A stretch of 64,000 nucleotides of DNA from Prado023 sp963788325 (GTDB lineage: Bacteria > Actinomycetota > Actinomycetes > S36-B12 > CAIYMF01): contig CAWBGJ010000015.1 in the NCBI GenBank assembly GCA_963788325.1, positions 248,001 to 312,000 on the forward strand, read 5' to 3'. The notes below the pieces were generated by a model. The model was not told the origin of the DNA, did no database searches, and saw only the letters and a list, made by a program, of their open reading frames with translations. Positions within the stretch are counted from its first letter, which is position 1. The number at the start of each line of letters is the position of its first letter. This document shows, piece after piece, positions 45,350-54,062 of this stretch. Made by a program: the position numbers and the translations under genes.

Positions 45350-46411
45350 TCATCGATGGTCCCCCGCGAGCCGCGCCTCGAACAGCCCGCGCACGGCCGC
45401 GTCGCCACGCAGCAGGTCCAGGGCGTAGGCCGCATGCCCACGGGCGTACCCGTTGCCGATGAGCATGGTCACGTCGGCGGCCAGGCCCTCTGCGCCCAAC
45501 GCGGCGGCCGTGAACGAGGTGGCCATCGAGAAGAAGATGACGGTGCCGCCCTCAGCGGTCGACAGCACGGCCCCGTGCTCGCAGCCCGGCACGGTCACGC
45601 ACACGATGGTGATGTCCGCCGGCTCGCCGAGCGCCCCCACCACCGCGTCGGCGACCCCCACCGGGTCACGTGCATCGGCCAGGGCCACCAGGTCGGCGAT
45701 CCCCGCCTCGCGCAGCGTCTGGGCCTCCCGATCGACCGGCACGATGCCCAGGGTGCGGCGGGCGCCCTCGGCCCGAGCCGCGGCCAGGCACAGGGACCCG
45801 CTCTTACCGGCACCTCCGAGCACCGCGACGGTCGGGCTGATCCCACGCTCGCGGTACTGGAGCACCACCCGCGCGGTCAATGCCGGCGCGCCGCACACGT
45901 CGTTGACCGACATCGCCAGTGCCTCGGGGAGGTCATCGGGCAGGGTGGCCACGATCGATCGGCGGAAGAGGATCGCCGTGCCCTCGCACGGCACCTGCTC
46001 GTCCATTCCGTCCCAGGTGGCCAGCTCGTCGGTGATCCGCAACGGGGTCAGGGTCAGCGAGACCAAGGTGGCGATCCGGTCCCCCACCGACAGTCCCAGG
46101 GGCGAGTCCGGGCCGACCTCCTCGACCTCGCCGATGAGCATCCCACCCGATCCGGTCACCGGGTTGTGCATCTTGCCGCGGCTGGCGATGATGCCGGCCA
46201 CCTCAGCACGTACCTTCGCGCCGTCCCCGAAGTGCTTGTCGTGCAGCTGTTGGAAGCTGGCGGCGTCGAGGTTGAGTCGATGCACCCGCACGCGGACCTC
46301 ATCAGGGCCGATCTCCGGGGATGCATCCAGCCGCCACGCGGCCTGGGGCAGCACCCCCTCGGGCTCGAGGACGCGGTGCACGCCGACTGCGCTGGTGGTG
46401 CCCTGCTCCAT
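45350..46411 (-). CDS. kdd: L-erythro-3,5-diaminohexanoate dehydrogenase
   Basis: A 353-residue NAD-dependent oxidative deaminase producing 5-amino-3-oxohexanoate. It begins VHRVLEPEGVLPQAAWRLD and has the Kdd-type block LNLDAASFQQLHDKHFGDGAKV. The Rossmann motif is AVLGGAGKSGSLCLAAAR, after VNDVCGAPALTARVV. Length and order fit the family. ATG 46411 follows AGGGGA. A TAGGCT -10-like box (minus strand, 46476-46471) would give a ~55-nt leader. First gene of the leftward kdd-amidohydrolase-kamD-kamE-kal operon, divergent from kamA. Confidence 0.92.
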   Translation of the reverse strand: MEQGTTSAVGVHRVLEPEGVLPQAAWRLDASPEIGPDEVRVRVHRLNLDAASFQQLHDKHFGDGAKVRAEVAGIIASRGKMHNPVTGSGGMLIGEVEEVGPDSPLGLSVGDRIATLVSLTLTPLRITDELATWDGMDEQVPCEGTAILFRRSIVATLPDDLPEALAMSVNDVCGAPALTARVVLQYRERGISPTVAVLGGAGKSGSLCLAAARAEGARRTLGIVPVDREAQTLREAGIADLVALADARDPVGVADAVVGALGEPADITIVCVTVPGCEHGAVLSTAEGGTVIFFSMATSFTAAALGAEGLAADVTMLIGNGYARGHAAYALDLLRGDAAVRGLFEARLAGDHR

Positions 46412-46537
46412 GATGATCCCCTGCCGTTGAGCCTGAGTCCCGGTCCACGGCCACTCGCCGTTCCGGCGCCAGCCTAGCGACTCGACTGAGCCGAAGAAAC
46501 ACCGCGCGCCACCTTCCAGCGCCGGTAATCCTTGCGC

Positions 46538-46543
46538 TACGAT
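46538..46543 (+). promoter_or_regulatory. -10 hexamer TACGAT of kamA (leaderless)
   Basis: TACGAT ends 6 nt before ATG 46550, and no Shine-Dalgarno is present. TTCCAG 18 nt upstream is a poor -35. It lies in the 138-bp kdd-kamA divergent region, the expected target of the nearby Lrp-type regulator. Confidence 0.5.
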
Positions 46544-46549
46544 TCCTCG

Positions 46550-47992
46550 ATGACGCAGATTCTTGACCCGTTCCTGCCGACCGCCGAACATCCGGTCGCA
46601 CATGCTCCCGGGGTGGTCCCAGAGCAGCCCTACACCTACCAGCGGGTCGTCCTCGAGGAGCCCGACTGGACCCGCTACCCCGGGTGGGCGCAGGTCAGCG
46701 AAGCCGAATGGCGCTCGGCACAGTGGCAGCGCGCGCACTGCATCAAGAACTCCGGCCAGTTGCACGCCCTGATGGGCGACCTGCTCGACCAGCGCGTCTA
46801 CGACGACCTCGACGCGGACCTCGCGACCAAGGCCACGATGTCCATGCTGGTGCCCCCGCAGATGATCAACACGATGATGCGCGCGGTGACCCCGGCGGGG
46901 CCCGGATCGCTGACCGAGGCGTTCTACGCCGACCCGATCCGGCGCTACATGCTCCCCGTCCTCTCCGATCGACTCGAGGAGTGGGGCAGCCACCCCTACG
47001 CCTCCCGGGACTCCCTGCACGAGCAGGCGATGTGGGTGGCCGAGGGCCTGACGCATCGCTACCCGACCAAGGTGCTGGCCGAGCTGCTGAGCACGTGCCC
47101 GCAGTACTGCGGGCACTGCACCCGGATGGACCTGGTGGGCAACTCCACCCCGAGCGTGGACAAGCTCAAGCTCGTGCTCAAGCCTGTGGACCGGCAGGCC
47201 GATCACCTTGCCTACCTGCGCACGCACCCGCAGGTGCGCGATGTGGTCGTGTCCGGCGGCGACGTGGCCAACCTGCCCTGGGCCCGCCTGGAGTCCTACC
47301 TCGACGAGCTGCTCGAGATCGACAACATCCGCGACATCCGGTTGGCCACCAAGGCCCTCATGGCGCTGCCCCAGCACTGGCTGTCCCCCGACGTCGTCGA
47401 CGGCATGGGCAGGGTGGCGGGCAAGGCCCGCGAGCGCGGCGTCTCCCTGGCCATCCACACGCACGTCAACAACGCCGCCTCGGTCACGCCGCTGGTCGCT
47501 GAGGCCGTGCGCGCGATGTTCGACGCGGGCGTCCGCGACGTGCGCAACCAGGGCGTGCTGCTCAGCGGCGTCAACACGACCACGACGGACCTGCTCGACC
47601 TGTGCTTCGCCCTGCTCGACGGCGCCGGGATCATGCCCTACTACTTCTACATGTGCGACATGATCCCCAACGCTGAGCATTGGCGGGTGCCGCTGTCGAC
47701 CGCCCAGCAGCTCCAGCACGCGATGATGGGCTACCTGCCCGGGTTCGCGACCCCGCGGATCGTCTGCGACGTGCCCTACGTCGGCAAGCGCTGGGTGCAC
47801 CAGGTGCACACCTACGACCAGACCCTGGGCATCTCGGAATGGACCAAGAACTACCGCACCGGCATCGAGTTCGACGATCCGCACGCCCTCGAGCGCGGTT
47901 ACCGGTACTACGACCCGATCCACACGCTGCCCACCGAGGGCCGGGCGTGGTGGGCCAAGCACGCCGCCGAGTTGGACGTCGCCGACCACTGA
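46550..47992 (+). CDS. kamA: Lysine 2,3-aminomutase (radical SAM)
   Basis: A 480-residue radical-SAM, PLP-dependent enzyme converting L-lysine to L-beta-lysine. The cluster motif is CPQYCGHC (CxxxCxxC) in ELLSTCPQYCGHCTRMDLVG. A SAM-binding GGD follows in VVVSGGDVANLP, and the PLP-lysine region is around GYLPGFATPRIVCDVPYVGKRWVHQV. Longer than the clostridial enzyme by an N-terminal extension. ATG 46550 directly follows a -10 hexamer. Divergent from kdd; first committed step of the pathway encoded here. Confidence 0.95.
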   Translation: MTQILDPFLPTAEHPVAHAPGVVPEQPYTYQRVVLEEPDWTRYPGWAQVSEAEWRSAQWQRAHCIKNSGQLHALMGDLLDQRVYDDLDADLATKATMSMLVPPQMINTMMRAVTPAGPGSLTEAFYADPIRRYMLPVLSDRLEEWGSHPYASRDSLHEQAMWVAEGLTHRYPTKVLAELLSTCPQYCGHCTRMDLVGNSTPSVDKLKLVLKPVDRQADHLAYLRTHPQVRDVVVSGGDVANLPWARLESYLDELLEIDNIRDIRLATKALMALPQHWLSPDVVDGMGRVAGKARERGVSLAIHTHVNNAASVTPLVAEAVRAMFDAGVRDVRNQGVLLSGVNTTTTDLLDLCFALLDGAGIMPYYFYMCDMIPNAEHWRVPLSTAQQLQHAMMGYLPGFATPRIVCDVPYVGKRWVHQVHTYDQTLGISEWTKNYRTGIEFDDPHALERGYRYYDPIHTLPTEGRAWWAKHAAELDVADH

Positions 47993-48017
47993 CCCAGTGG
48001 TCGGCCGGGGGCGCTGC

Positions 48018-48455
48018 CTACTTGGCCAGGCGGTCCTCGAACGGGGTCGAGAGCACCACGGTGGTCCGCGTGGTCACCCCGGCGATGGCACGGATCTCGG
48101 CCAACAGCGCCTCCAGATCACCGGGCGCGGCCACCCGGATCTTGAGGATGTACGCCTCGTCCCCGGCCACCGAGTAGCACGCCTCCACGGCTGACAGCTC
48201 CGCGAGCTTGGTCGGGGCCTCGTCCTCAGCGGTCGGGTCGAAGGCCTTGATGGAGACGAAGGCTGTCAGGGGCAGGCCCACGGCATCCCGGTCGATCATC
48301 GCGCGGTAGCCGAGGATGACCCCACGCTTCTCGAGCCGGCGCACCCGCTGGTGCACAGCGGAGGTGGACAGGCCCGTGTGCTTGCCAAGGTCGGTGAACG
48401 ACATCCGCCCGTCCTGCGCCAACAGTTCCACCAGTTGGCGATCAATGTCCTCCAT
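48018..48455 (-). CDS. Lrp/AsnC family transcriptional regulator
   Basis: A 145-residue feast/famine regulator. N-terminal winged HTH (IDRQLVELLAQDGRMSFTDLGKHTGLSTSAVHQRVRRLEKRGVILGY) and C-terminal RAM ligand domain (LPLTAFVSIKAF...YSVAGDEAYILKIRVAAPGDLEALLAEIR). It converges on kamA with 25 nt between stops, so it is the natural candidate to sense lysine or an intermediate and control the kam genes. Start ATG 48455 is set by TAGGAT 6 nt upstream. Confidence 0.93.
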   Translation of the reverse strand: MEDIDRQLVELLAQDGRMSFTDLGKHTGLSTSAVHQRVRRLEKRGVILGYRAMIDRDAVGLPLTAFVSIKAFDPTAEDEAPTKLAELSAVEACYSVAGDEAYILKIRVAAPGDLEALLAEIRAIAGVTTRTTVVLSTPFEDRLAK

Positions 48456-48461
48456 GTCGCG

Positions 48462-48467
48462 ATCCTA
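48462..48467 (-). promoter_or_regulatory. -10 hexamer TAGGAT of the Lrp/AsnC gene (leaderless)
   Basis: TAGGAT on the minus strand ends 6 nt before ATG 48455. Near-consensus actinobacterial -10 and no Shine-Dalgarno. Confidence 0.5.
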
Positions 48468-48490
48468 GCTGTGCAGCGCGATCGCTACAG

Positions 48491-49633
48491 TCACTCGCGC
48501 ACCAGCGCCCGGCCGATCACCAACCGCTGGATCTGGTTGGTCCCCTCGACGATCTGCAGCATCTTCGCCTCGCGCATGTAGCGCTCGACGGGGAAGTCCG
48601 TGGTGTAGCCGGCTCCGCCGAGGACCTGCACGGCGTCGGTGGTCACCGCCATGGCCACGTCGCTGGCCAGCAGCTTGGCCCGAGCTGCCGGGATCGAGAA
48701 CGCGCGGCCTGCGTCCTTGAGTCGCGCCGCCTCCAGCAGCAGCGCCCGCGCGGCGTGGATCTGGGTGTCCATGTCGGCGAGCATGAACTGCAACCCTTGG
48801 AAGCCGGCGATCGGCTGGCCGAACGCACTGCGGCCCCGCGCGTAGCGCACGGCCTCGTCCAACGCGCTGCGGGCCAGCCCCACCGCGCAGGCGGAGATGC
48901 CCAGGCGGCCCGCGTCGAGGGCCTGCATCGCGATCCGGAACCCCTGGCCGGGTTCGCCCACCAGGTCCTCGGCCGGGACCAGCGCCCCGTCGAGGATGAC
49001 CTGGGCGGTGGGCGAGGCCATCCCGCCCATCTTGTGCTCGGGCGTCGCGACGGACATGCCCGGCGTGTCGGCGCCGGTCACCAGGCAGCTGATCCCCTGC
49101 GGGCCCTCCCCACTGGTCCGCACCATCAGGTTGTAGAAGTCCGCGACGCCTGCGTGCGTGATCCACGCCTTCACCCCGGAGACCCGGTAGTCCGCCCCGA
49201 CGAGCTCCGCGCGCGTGGTCAGCGCGGCGGCGTCAGATCCGCAGTGCGGTTCGGACAGGCAGTAGGCGCCCAGCGAACCGCCGCCGAGCATCGTCGGCAA
49301 CCAGCGCTCCTGCTGCTCGGGCGTGCCCCACGCGGCCACCGGGAAGCACGACAACGCATGCACCGACACCCCGAGCGCCACGGTCATCCAACGCGCGGCC
49401 AGCTCCTCGAGCACCTGCAGGTACACCTCGTAGGGCTGACCGCCGCCACCGAGCCCCTCGGGGTAGGGCAGGCCGAGCAGGCCGGCACGGCCCATGGTGG
49501 TGAAGGCATCCCGGGGGAACTCCCCCGCAGCCTCGGCCGCGGCCACCCGCGGGGCGAGCTCCTTGTCGGCGATCTCGGCGGTGAGGGCCAGCAGGTCGGC
49601 GGCCTCGGGCGTGGGCAGCATGCGCTCAGTCAC
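48491..49633 (-). CDS. Acyl-CoA dehydrogenase
   Basis: A 380-residue FAD-dependent acyl-CoA dehydrogenase. Signatures AYCLSEPHCGSDAAAL and the C-terminal QVLGGAGYTTDFPVERYMREAKMLQIVEGTNQIQRLVIGRAL, with the catalytic Glu in IVEGTNQ (short-chain type position). Its place beside the lysine cluster, whose product is crotonyl-CoA, suggests a butyryl/short-chain acyl-CoA role, but substrate range is not readable. GTG 49633 has TACGGT 6 nt upstream. Divergent from the exonuclease gene. Confidence 0.92.
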   Translation of the reverse strand: MTERMLPTPEAADLLALTAEIADKELAPRVAAAEAAGEFPRDAFTTMGRAGLLGLPYPEGLGGGGQPYEVYLQVLEELAARWMTVALGVSVHALSCFPVAAWGTPEQQERWLPTMLGGGSLGAYCLSEPHCGSDAAALTTRAELVGADYRVSGVKAWITHAGVADFYNLMVRTSGEGPQGISCLVTGADTPGMSVATPEHKMGGMASPTAQVILDGALVPAEDLVGEPGQGFRIAMQALDAGRLGISACAVGLARSALDEAVRYARGRSAFGQPIAGFQGLQFMLADMDTQIHAARALLLEAARLKDAGRAFSIPAARAKLLASDVAMAVTTDAVQVLGGAGYTTDFPVERYMREAKMLQIVEGTNQIQRLVIGRALVRE

Positions 49634-49639
49634 GTCGCC

Positions 49640-49692
49640 ACCGTACTCCCGGGTCCGCGCGCGCTCCCCGCGGCCGGTCCTGGTGGCAGAAT
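49640..49692. promoter_or_regulatory. Divergent leaderless promoters of acyl-CoA dehydrogenase and exonuclease
   Basis: TACGGT on the minus strand (49645-49640) ends 6 nt before GTG 49633. CAGAAT on the plus strand (49687-49692) ends 7 nt before ATG 49700. Neither start has a ribosome-binding site. Confidence 0.45.
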
Positions 49693-49699
49693 GCGGGGC

Positions 49700-50620
49700 A
49701 TGCTCATGCTCCTGGACTCCGCAGGTCTGTACTACCGCGCCTTCCACGGGGTGCCCGAGTCGATGACGGCGCCGGACGGCACCCCGGTCAACGCGGTGCG
49801 CGGCTTCCTGGACATGACTGCCACGCTGGTCGGCTCCCGGCGGCCCAGCGGGGTCGTGGCGTGCTGGGACGACGACTGGCGACCCCAGTGGCGGGTGGAC
49901 CTGCTGCCCTCCTACAAGACCCACCGGGTGGCCGTGGACGGCGGGGAGGACGAACCCGCCAGCCTTGGCGCGCAGGTCGAGATCATCGTCGACGTCCTCG
50001 CGGCCCTGGGCCTGGCCCGGGTGGGGGCACCTGACTTCGAGGCCGACGACGTGATCGCCACCCTCGCGCGGCGGCACGCCGGCCGCGGCGAGCCGGTCGA
50101 GGTCGTCACCGGCGACCGGGACCTGCTCCAGCTCGTCGACGATGCGCTGGGCATCCGGGTGCTCTACACGGGCCGGGGCCTGCGCAGGCTGGAGGTGCTC
50201 GACGAGGCCGGCGTGCGCGCCGCGCATGGGGTCGGCCCCGCCCAGTACACCGACCTCGCCCTGCTGCGCGGGGACCCCTCCGACGGCCTTCCGGGCGTCC
50301 CGGGCATCGGCGCCAAGACCGGTGCGACCCTGCTGGAGCGGTTCGGGGATGTCGCCGGGATCCTGGCCGCCGTGGAAGGCCCGGACAGTGGGATCTCGCC
50401 TCGTCTGGTGGCAGCCCTGCGCGAGCACCGCGACTACCTCACCCGCGCCGAGCAGGTGGTGCGCGCCGCCGATGTCGACCTGGCCGAGGTGGATCCGATC
50501 ATCCCGGCCGAAGCCGCGGACCCGGCCGTGCTGGCCGCGCTCGCCGAGCGTTGGGGCATCGGGTCGGCGGTCGAACGCCTGCAGGCTGCGCTGGCCCAGG
50601 TGGGCGCCGCACCGACCTGA
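49700..50620 (+). CDS. 5'-3' exonuclease / flap endonuclease-like protein
   Basis: A 306-residue stand-alone relative of the DNA polymerase I N-terminal 5'-nuclease domain. Metal-binding acids: LLDSAGLYYRAFHG, VACWDDDW, APDFEADDVIATLARR, VVTGDRDLLQLVDD. The helix-hairpin-helix is LLRGDPSDGLPGVPGIGAKTGATLLERFG. It removes RNA primers and flaps, as proposed for Rv2090, which lies near helY/tat genes in M. tuberculosis just as here. ATG 49700 is chosen because of the -10 hexamer; an in-frame ATG at 49691 overlaps it. Confidence 0.92.
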   Translation: MLMLLDSAGLYYRAFHGVPESMTAPDGTPVNAVRGFLDMTATLVGSRRPSGVVACWDDDWRPQWRVDLLPSYKTHRVAVDGGEDEPASLGAQVEIIVDVLAALGLARVGAPDFEADDVIATLARRHAGRGEPVEVVTGDRDLLQLVDDALGIRVLYTGRGLRRLEVLDEAGVRAAHGVGPAQYTDLALLRGDPSDGLPGVPGIGAKTGATLLERFGDVAGILAAVEGPDSGISPRLVAALREHRDYLTRAEQVVRAADVDLAEVDPIIPAEAADPAVLAALAERWGIGSAVERLQAALAQVGAAPT

Positions 50621-50660
50621 TCTGCCGGCGAACGTGCCCAGGCTCGCGCGCGTCGATGAC

Positions 50661-51173
50661 TCAGCGGGGCACGGTACCGGGAGGGTCCCACTCTGCGCGG
50701 ACCGGCGCGAGCCTCCCGCCGAGGCGCGGAATGGGCAAGGGGTGGGCGCGCAGGTCCACCTCGGGAACGCCCTGACGGACCTCGACCCCGATGCGCACGG
50801 CCCGGCGCAGGCAGCGCTGGTCATGGCTGCGTGCGACCCGGACCACCGGGATGGCGCACGCAACCTGTTCCAGACAGGTCAGATCCATCTCATCGTGGGC
50901 CAGGACCACGACCCCGGCCAGAGTGGACAGGTGTGCGCTGTCGACGACCTGCTCCTGACACGCGGCGGTCAGGCCCTCCTCGGCCAGGACCAGGATCCGG
51001 CCGGGCATCCAGTCCAGTGCCGACCGCAGCGCCGCAGCGGTGTCGGCTAGGACGCCGAGACCCAGGACCTGCCCCATCCCAGACCCAGGGACGGGCTGGG
51101 CAGAGCATCGGCGGCCATCGGCGGACACTGCCGCGCTCAGGCCGCTGCGCAGGTGCAGCCGATTCCTGACCAC
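50661..51173 (-). CDS. Hypothetical protein
   Basis: A ~170-residue predicted protein between the exonuclease and helY. Its middle (MGQVLGLGVLADTAAALRSALDWMPGRILVLAEEGLTAACQEQVVDSAHLSTLAGVVVLAHDEMDL) reads like alternating strands and helices of a soluble alpha/beta domain, perhaps a response-regulator-like or Rossmann-type fold, but no family is recognised. The start is uncertain: GTG 51173 is my choice, with other in-frame starts upstream. The opposite frames here are less protein-like. I am only moderately sure it is a gene. Confidence 0.5.
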   Translation of the reverse strand: MVRNRLHLRSGLSAAVSADGRRCSAQPVPGSGMGQVLGLGVLADTAAALRSALDWMPGRILVLAEEGLTAACQEQVVDSAHLSTLAGVVVLAHDEMDLTCLEQVACAIPVVRVARSHDQRCLRRAVRIGVEVRQGVPEVDLRAHPLPIPRLGGRLAPVRAEWDPPGTVPR

Positions 51174-51283
51174 GTCTCCATACTGCTCCGCTGGCCTGGG
51201 GAAGCCAACCCTTGAGCCGACCCACCGTGTCGCGATCGGGTCGCAGTCCGTGCGCCTCACGCTCGGGCCGTGCGCGCGCAGGG

Positions 51284-54049
51284 TCACTGCCCGACAGCCA
51301 CCGCCACCACCCCACGGCGCATGAGGTCCACCGCGGTGCGGGCCGTGCGGGTGAGCTCCGGGTCGGCCGTGGTCGACGACAGCTGGCCCAGGAAGTCGAT
51401 CACCTGTCGGCACCACCGCACGAAGTCCCCGGCGGTCAGCTCCGACCCATCGAGCACCGAGCGCAGCGTCCCGCCGCCGGCCCAGCGGTGCACCGCCCAG
51501 GCGAAGCCGATGTCAGGCTGGCGCGTGGCCGGGAGCCCGTGGCTCTTCTCGCGCACCTCGAGCTCACCCCACACGCGCATGGTCTCGTCCAGGGTGCCGC
51601 GCAGGCTGGGCGGGACCCGCGGAGGCCCGGCACCCGGCTGCGTGGCCCCGCGCGACTCATACACCAGAGCGGAGCACGCACCGGCGAGCTCGGGAGCGGT
51701 CAGCCCGCTCCAGAGGCCCCGACCCAGGCACTGCATGGCCAGCAGGTCGGACTCCCCGTAGATCCTGGCCAGCTGGTGACCTGCCTCGGTGACCTGGGGC
51801 TGGTCCGGAGGCCCGGCCAGGTAGCCGAGCTCGGTGAGCACTGCGCAGATCCGGTCGAACTGCCGGGCGATCGAGTTGGTCCGGACCTCCAGGCGCCGCT
51901 GCAGGGCGGCGGTCTCGGTGCGCAGCCGATGGGCTCGCTCGGCCCAGCGGGCGTGCTGCTCGCGATCGTTGCACCCGTGGCAGGGGTGGGCCCGCATGCG
52001 GGCGCGCAGCGCGGCCAGTGCGCCATCCTCGTCGTGGGGCTTGTGCCGCCGACCGGGCCGCGGGATGTCGAGGCCGTCGGTCCGGGTGCGCAGCAGGGCG
52101 GCCAGCTCGCGGCGCGAGTTCGCCGAGCGGGCGGAGAACGAGCGGGGCAGGCGCATCCGGTCCACGACGTGCGGGGCGACCGGGAAGTCCACCACGCCCA
52201 GGCGGCGCACCTGCCGGTCGATGGTGAGCACGACCGGGCGCGGATCCTCACCGAGGGTCAGTCCCGGGTCGACCACGACCGCCAGCCCGGCTCGGCGCCC
52301 GGCCGGCACGACGATGACATCACCGGGGACCAGGTCCGCCAACGCCTCGGCAACCTCGCTGCGGCGGGCCGCCACCCCGGCACGGGCCATCCCCTTCTCT
52401 GCGGCCGAGAGCTGCTGGCGAATGCCCGCGTACTCGGCGAAGTCCCCGAGGTGACATGCCATCGACTCCTCGTAGCCCGCGATGGCCTCGTTGTTGCGCG
52501 CGACCTTGCGGGCCAGGCCCACGATGGCCCGGTCAGCCTGGAACTGGGCCAGTGAGGACTCCAGCACCTCCCGGGCGGCGGACTTGCCCAGCTGGCCCAC
52601 GAGGTTCACGGACATGTTGTAGGACGGCCGGAAGCTGGAGATCAGCGGGTAGGTGCGGGTGGAGGCCAAGCCGCCCAGGGCCGCCGGATCCAGGCCCGGA
52701 TGGAAGAGCACCACCGCGTGGCCCTCGACGTCGATGCCACGACGCCCGGCCCGACCGGTCAGCTGCGTGTACTCCCCCGGCGTGATGTCGGCGTGCGTCT
52801 CGCCGTTCCACTTCACCAGGCGCTCGAGGACCACCGCACGGGCAGGCATGTTGATGCCCAGCGCCAGGGTCTCGGTGGCGTAGACGACCTTGACCAGCCC
52901 GGCCTGGAACAACTCCTCGACGGCCTCTTTGAACGTGGGGATCAACCCGGCGTGGTGGGCCGCGACGCCCCGCTCGAGTCCATCGAGCCAGGCATCAAAG
53001 CCCAGGACCGCCAGGTCCGAGGGTGGCAGGTCGACGACCCGGGCCAGGACGCGCTCGCGGATCTCGGTCCGCTCCGCCGGCGTGGTCAGCGAGAGCCCGC
53101 CGTGCAGGCACTGCTCCACGGCCGCCTCACAGCCCGCCCGGCTGAAGATGAACACGATGGCCGGCAGCAGGTCCGCGCGCTGCAGCACCCGCACCGCATC
53201 GGGCCGGGCAGTACCGGCGGTCGGCCGGGGCCGTCGACCACCGCGGGCCGGTCTGGCCGCCGGCGCCCCCGAGGACGAGCGCACAGGCCGGTTCGGGCCA
53301 CCGGCGCGCCCACCACCCGAGCGATAGTCCCGCCGCGCCTTGGCCAGCCGCTGGTCATGCCTGGCCAGGCGGACCAGTTCCGGGTTGACCGTGCGACCAC
53401 GATCGTCGAGGAACAGGTCGTGCAACTCGCGGTTGACGAGCACGTGCTGCCACAGCGGAACGGGCCGGTGCTCCTCGACGACGATGTCGGTGTCCCCTCG
53501 GACCTCGGCCAGCCACGCGCCGAACTCCTCGGCGTTGCTCACCGTCGCTGACAGGGCCACCACACTCACGCTCTCCGGCAGCGTGATGATGACCTCCTCC
53601 CACACGGGCCCGCGTTCCCGGTCTGCGAGGTAGTGCACCTCGTCCATCACGACGAACTGGAGCCCGCTCAGCGTGTGCGAGCCCGCGTAGAGCATGTTGC
53701 GCAGCACCTCGGTGGTCATCACCACCACAGGCGCCTCACCGTTGATGGAGTTGTCCCCAGTCAGCAGGCCGACATTGGCAGTGCCGTAGCGCGCGACCAG
53801 GTCGTTGTACTTCTGGTTCGAGAGAGCCTTGATCGGCGTGGTGTAGAAGCACTTGGTGGCCCGCTCGATCGCCAGGTGGATGGCGAACTCCCCCACGACT
53901 GTCTTGCCGGACCCGGTGGGCGCGGCCACCAGGACGCCGCGCCCGGCCAGGATGCTGGCGCAGGCGCGTTCCTGGAACTCGTCGAGGCCGAACTCGTAGA
54001 GCCCGCGGAAACGTGCGAGGGCAGCGTCGACATCCGAGGGGGGCTCCAT
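51284..54049 (-). CDS. helY: DEAD/DEAH-box (Ski2-like) RNA helicase HelY
   Basis: A 921-residue superfamily-2 helicase of the Ski2/Mtr4 type. Motif I APTGSGKTVVGEFA, Ia TTPIKALSNQK, motif II DEVHYLAD, motif III LSATVSN, motif VI QLTGRAGRRGID and IV-V elements KVVYATETLALGINMPARAVV. An Arg/Gly/Ala-rich insertion (about residues 250-300) precedes the second RecA domain. The C-terminal DSHCT domain follows (LTAPELAGACSALVYESRG). ATG 54049 is preceded by TAGCGT at 7 nt and gives the usual N-terminus; a longer frame upstream overlaps the DGK gene. Near tatC/tatA as in mycobacteria. Confidence 0.95.
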   Translation of the reverse strand: MEPPSDVDAALARFRGLYEFGLDEFQERACASILAGRGVLVAAPTGSGKTVVGEFAIHLAIERATKCFYTTPIKALSNQKYNDLVARYGTANVGLLTGDNSINGEAPVVVMTTEVLRNMLYAGSHTLSGLQFVVMDEVHYLADRERGPVWEEVIITLPESVSVVALSATVSNAEEFGAWLAEVRGDTDIVVEEHRPVPLWQHVLVNRELHDLFLDDRGRTVNPELVRLARHDQRLAKARRDYRSGGGRAGGPNRPVRSSSGAPAARPARGGRRPRPTAGTARPDAVRVLQRADLLPAIVFIFSRAGCEAAVEQCLHGGLSLTTPAERTEIRERVLARVVDLPPSDLAVLGFDAWLDGLERGVAAHHAGLIPTFKEAVEELFQAGLVKVVYATETLALGINMPARAVVLERLVKWNGETHADITPGEYTQLTGRAGRRGIDVEGHAVVLFHPGLDPAALGGLASTRTYPLISSFRPSYNMSVNLVGQLGKSAAREVLESSLAQFQADRAIVGLARKVARNNEAIAGYEESMACHLGDFAEYAGIRQQLSAAEKGMARAGVAARRSEVAEALADLVPGDVIVVPAGRRAGLAVVVDPGLTLGEDPRPVVLTIDRQVRRLGVVDFPVAPHVVDRMRLPRSFSARSANSRRELAALLRTRTDGLDIPRPGRRHKPHDEDGALAALRARMRAHPCHGCNDREQHARWAERAHRLRTETAALQRRLEVRTNSIARQFDRICAVLTELGYLAGPPDQPQVTEAGHQLARIYGESDLLAMQCLGRGLWSGLTAPELAGACSALVYESRGATQPGAGPPRVPPSLRGTLDETMRVWGELEVREKSHGLPATRQPDIGFAWAVHRWAGGGTLRSVLDGSELTAGDFVRWCRQVIDFLGQLSSTTADPELTRTARTAVDLMRRGVVAVAVGQ

Positions 54050-54056
54050 GGCCCTG

Positions 54057-54062
54057 ACGCTA
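54057..54062 (-). promoter_or_regulatory. -10-like TAGCGT of helY
   Basis: TAGCGT on the minus strand ends 7 nt before ATG 54049 and overlaps the very end of the diacylglycerol kinase gene, giving helY its own leaderless promoter. Confidence 0.45.

Noticed and set aside
41363..46549. B12 or lysine riboswitch before the kam genes
   Set aside because: The kdd-kamA gap is only 138 bp and shows no conserved riboswitch core; kamD/E have no upstream gap at all.
50661..51416. 251-codon version of the hypothetical gene
   Set aside because: The first ~80 residues are low-complexity and overlap the end of helY antisense-free DNA without a ribosome-binding site; the shorter start at 51173 is preferred.
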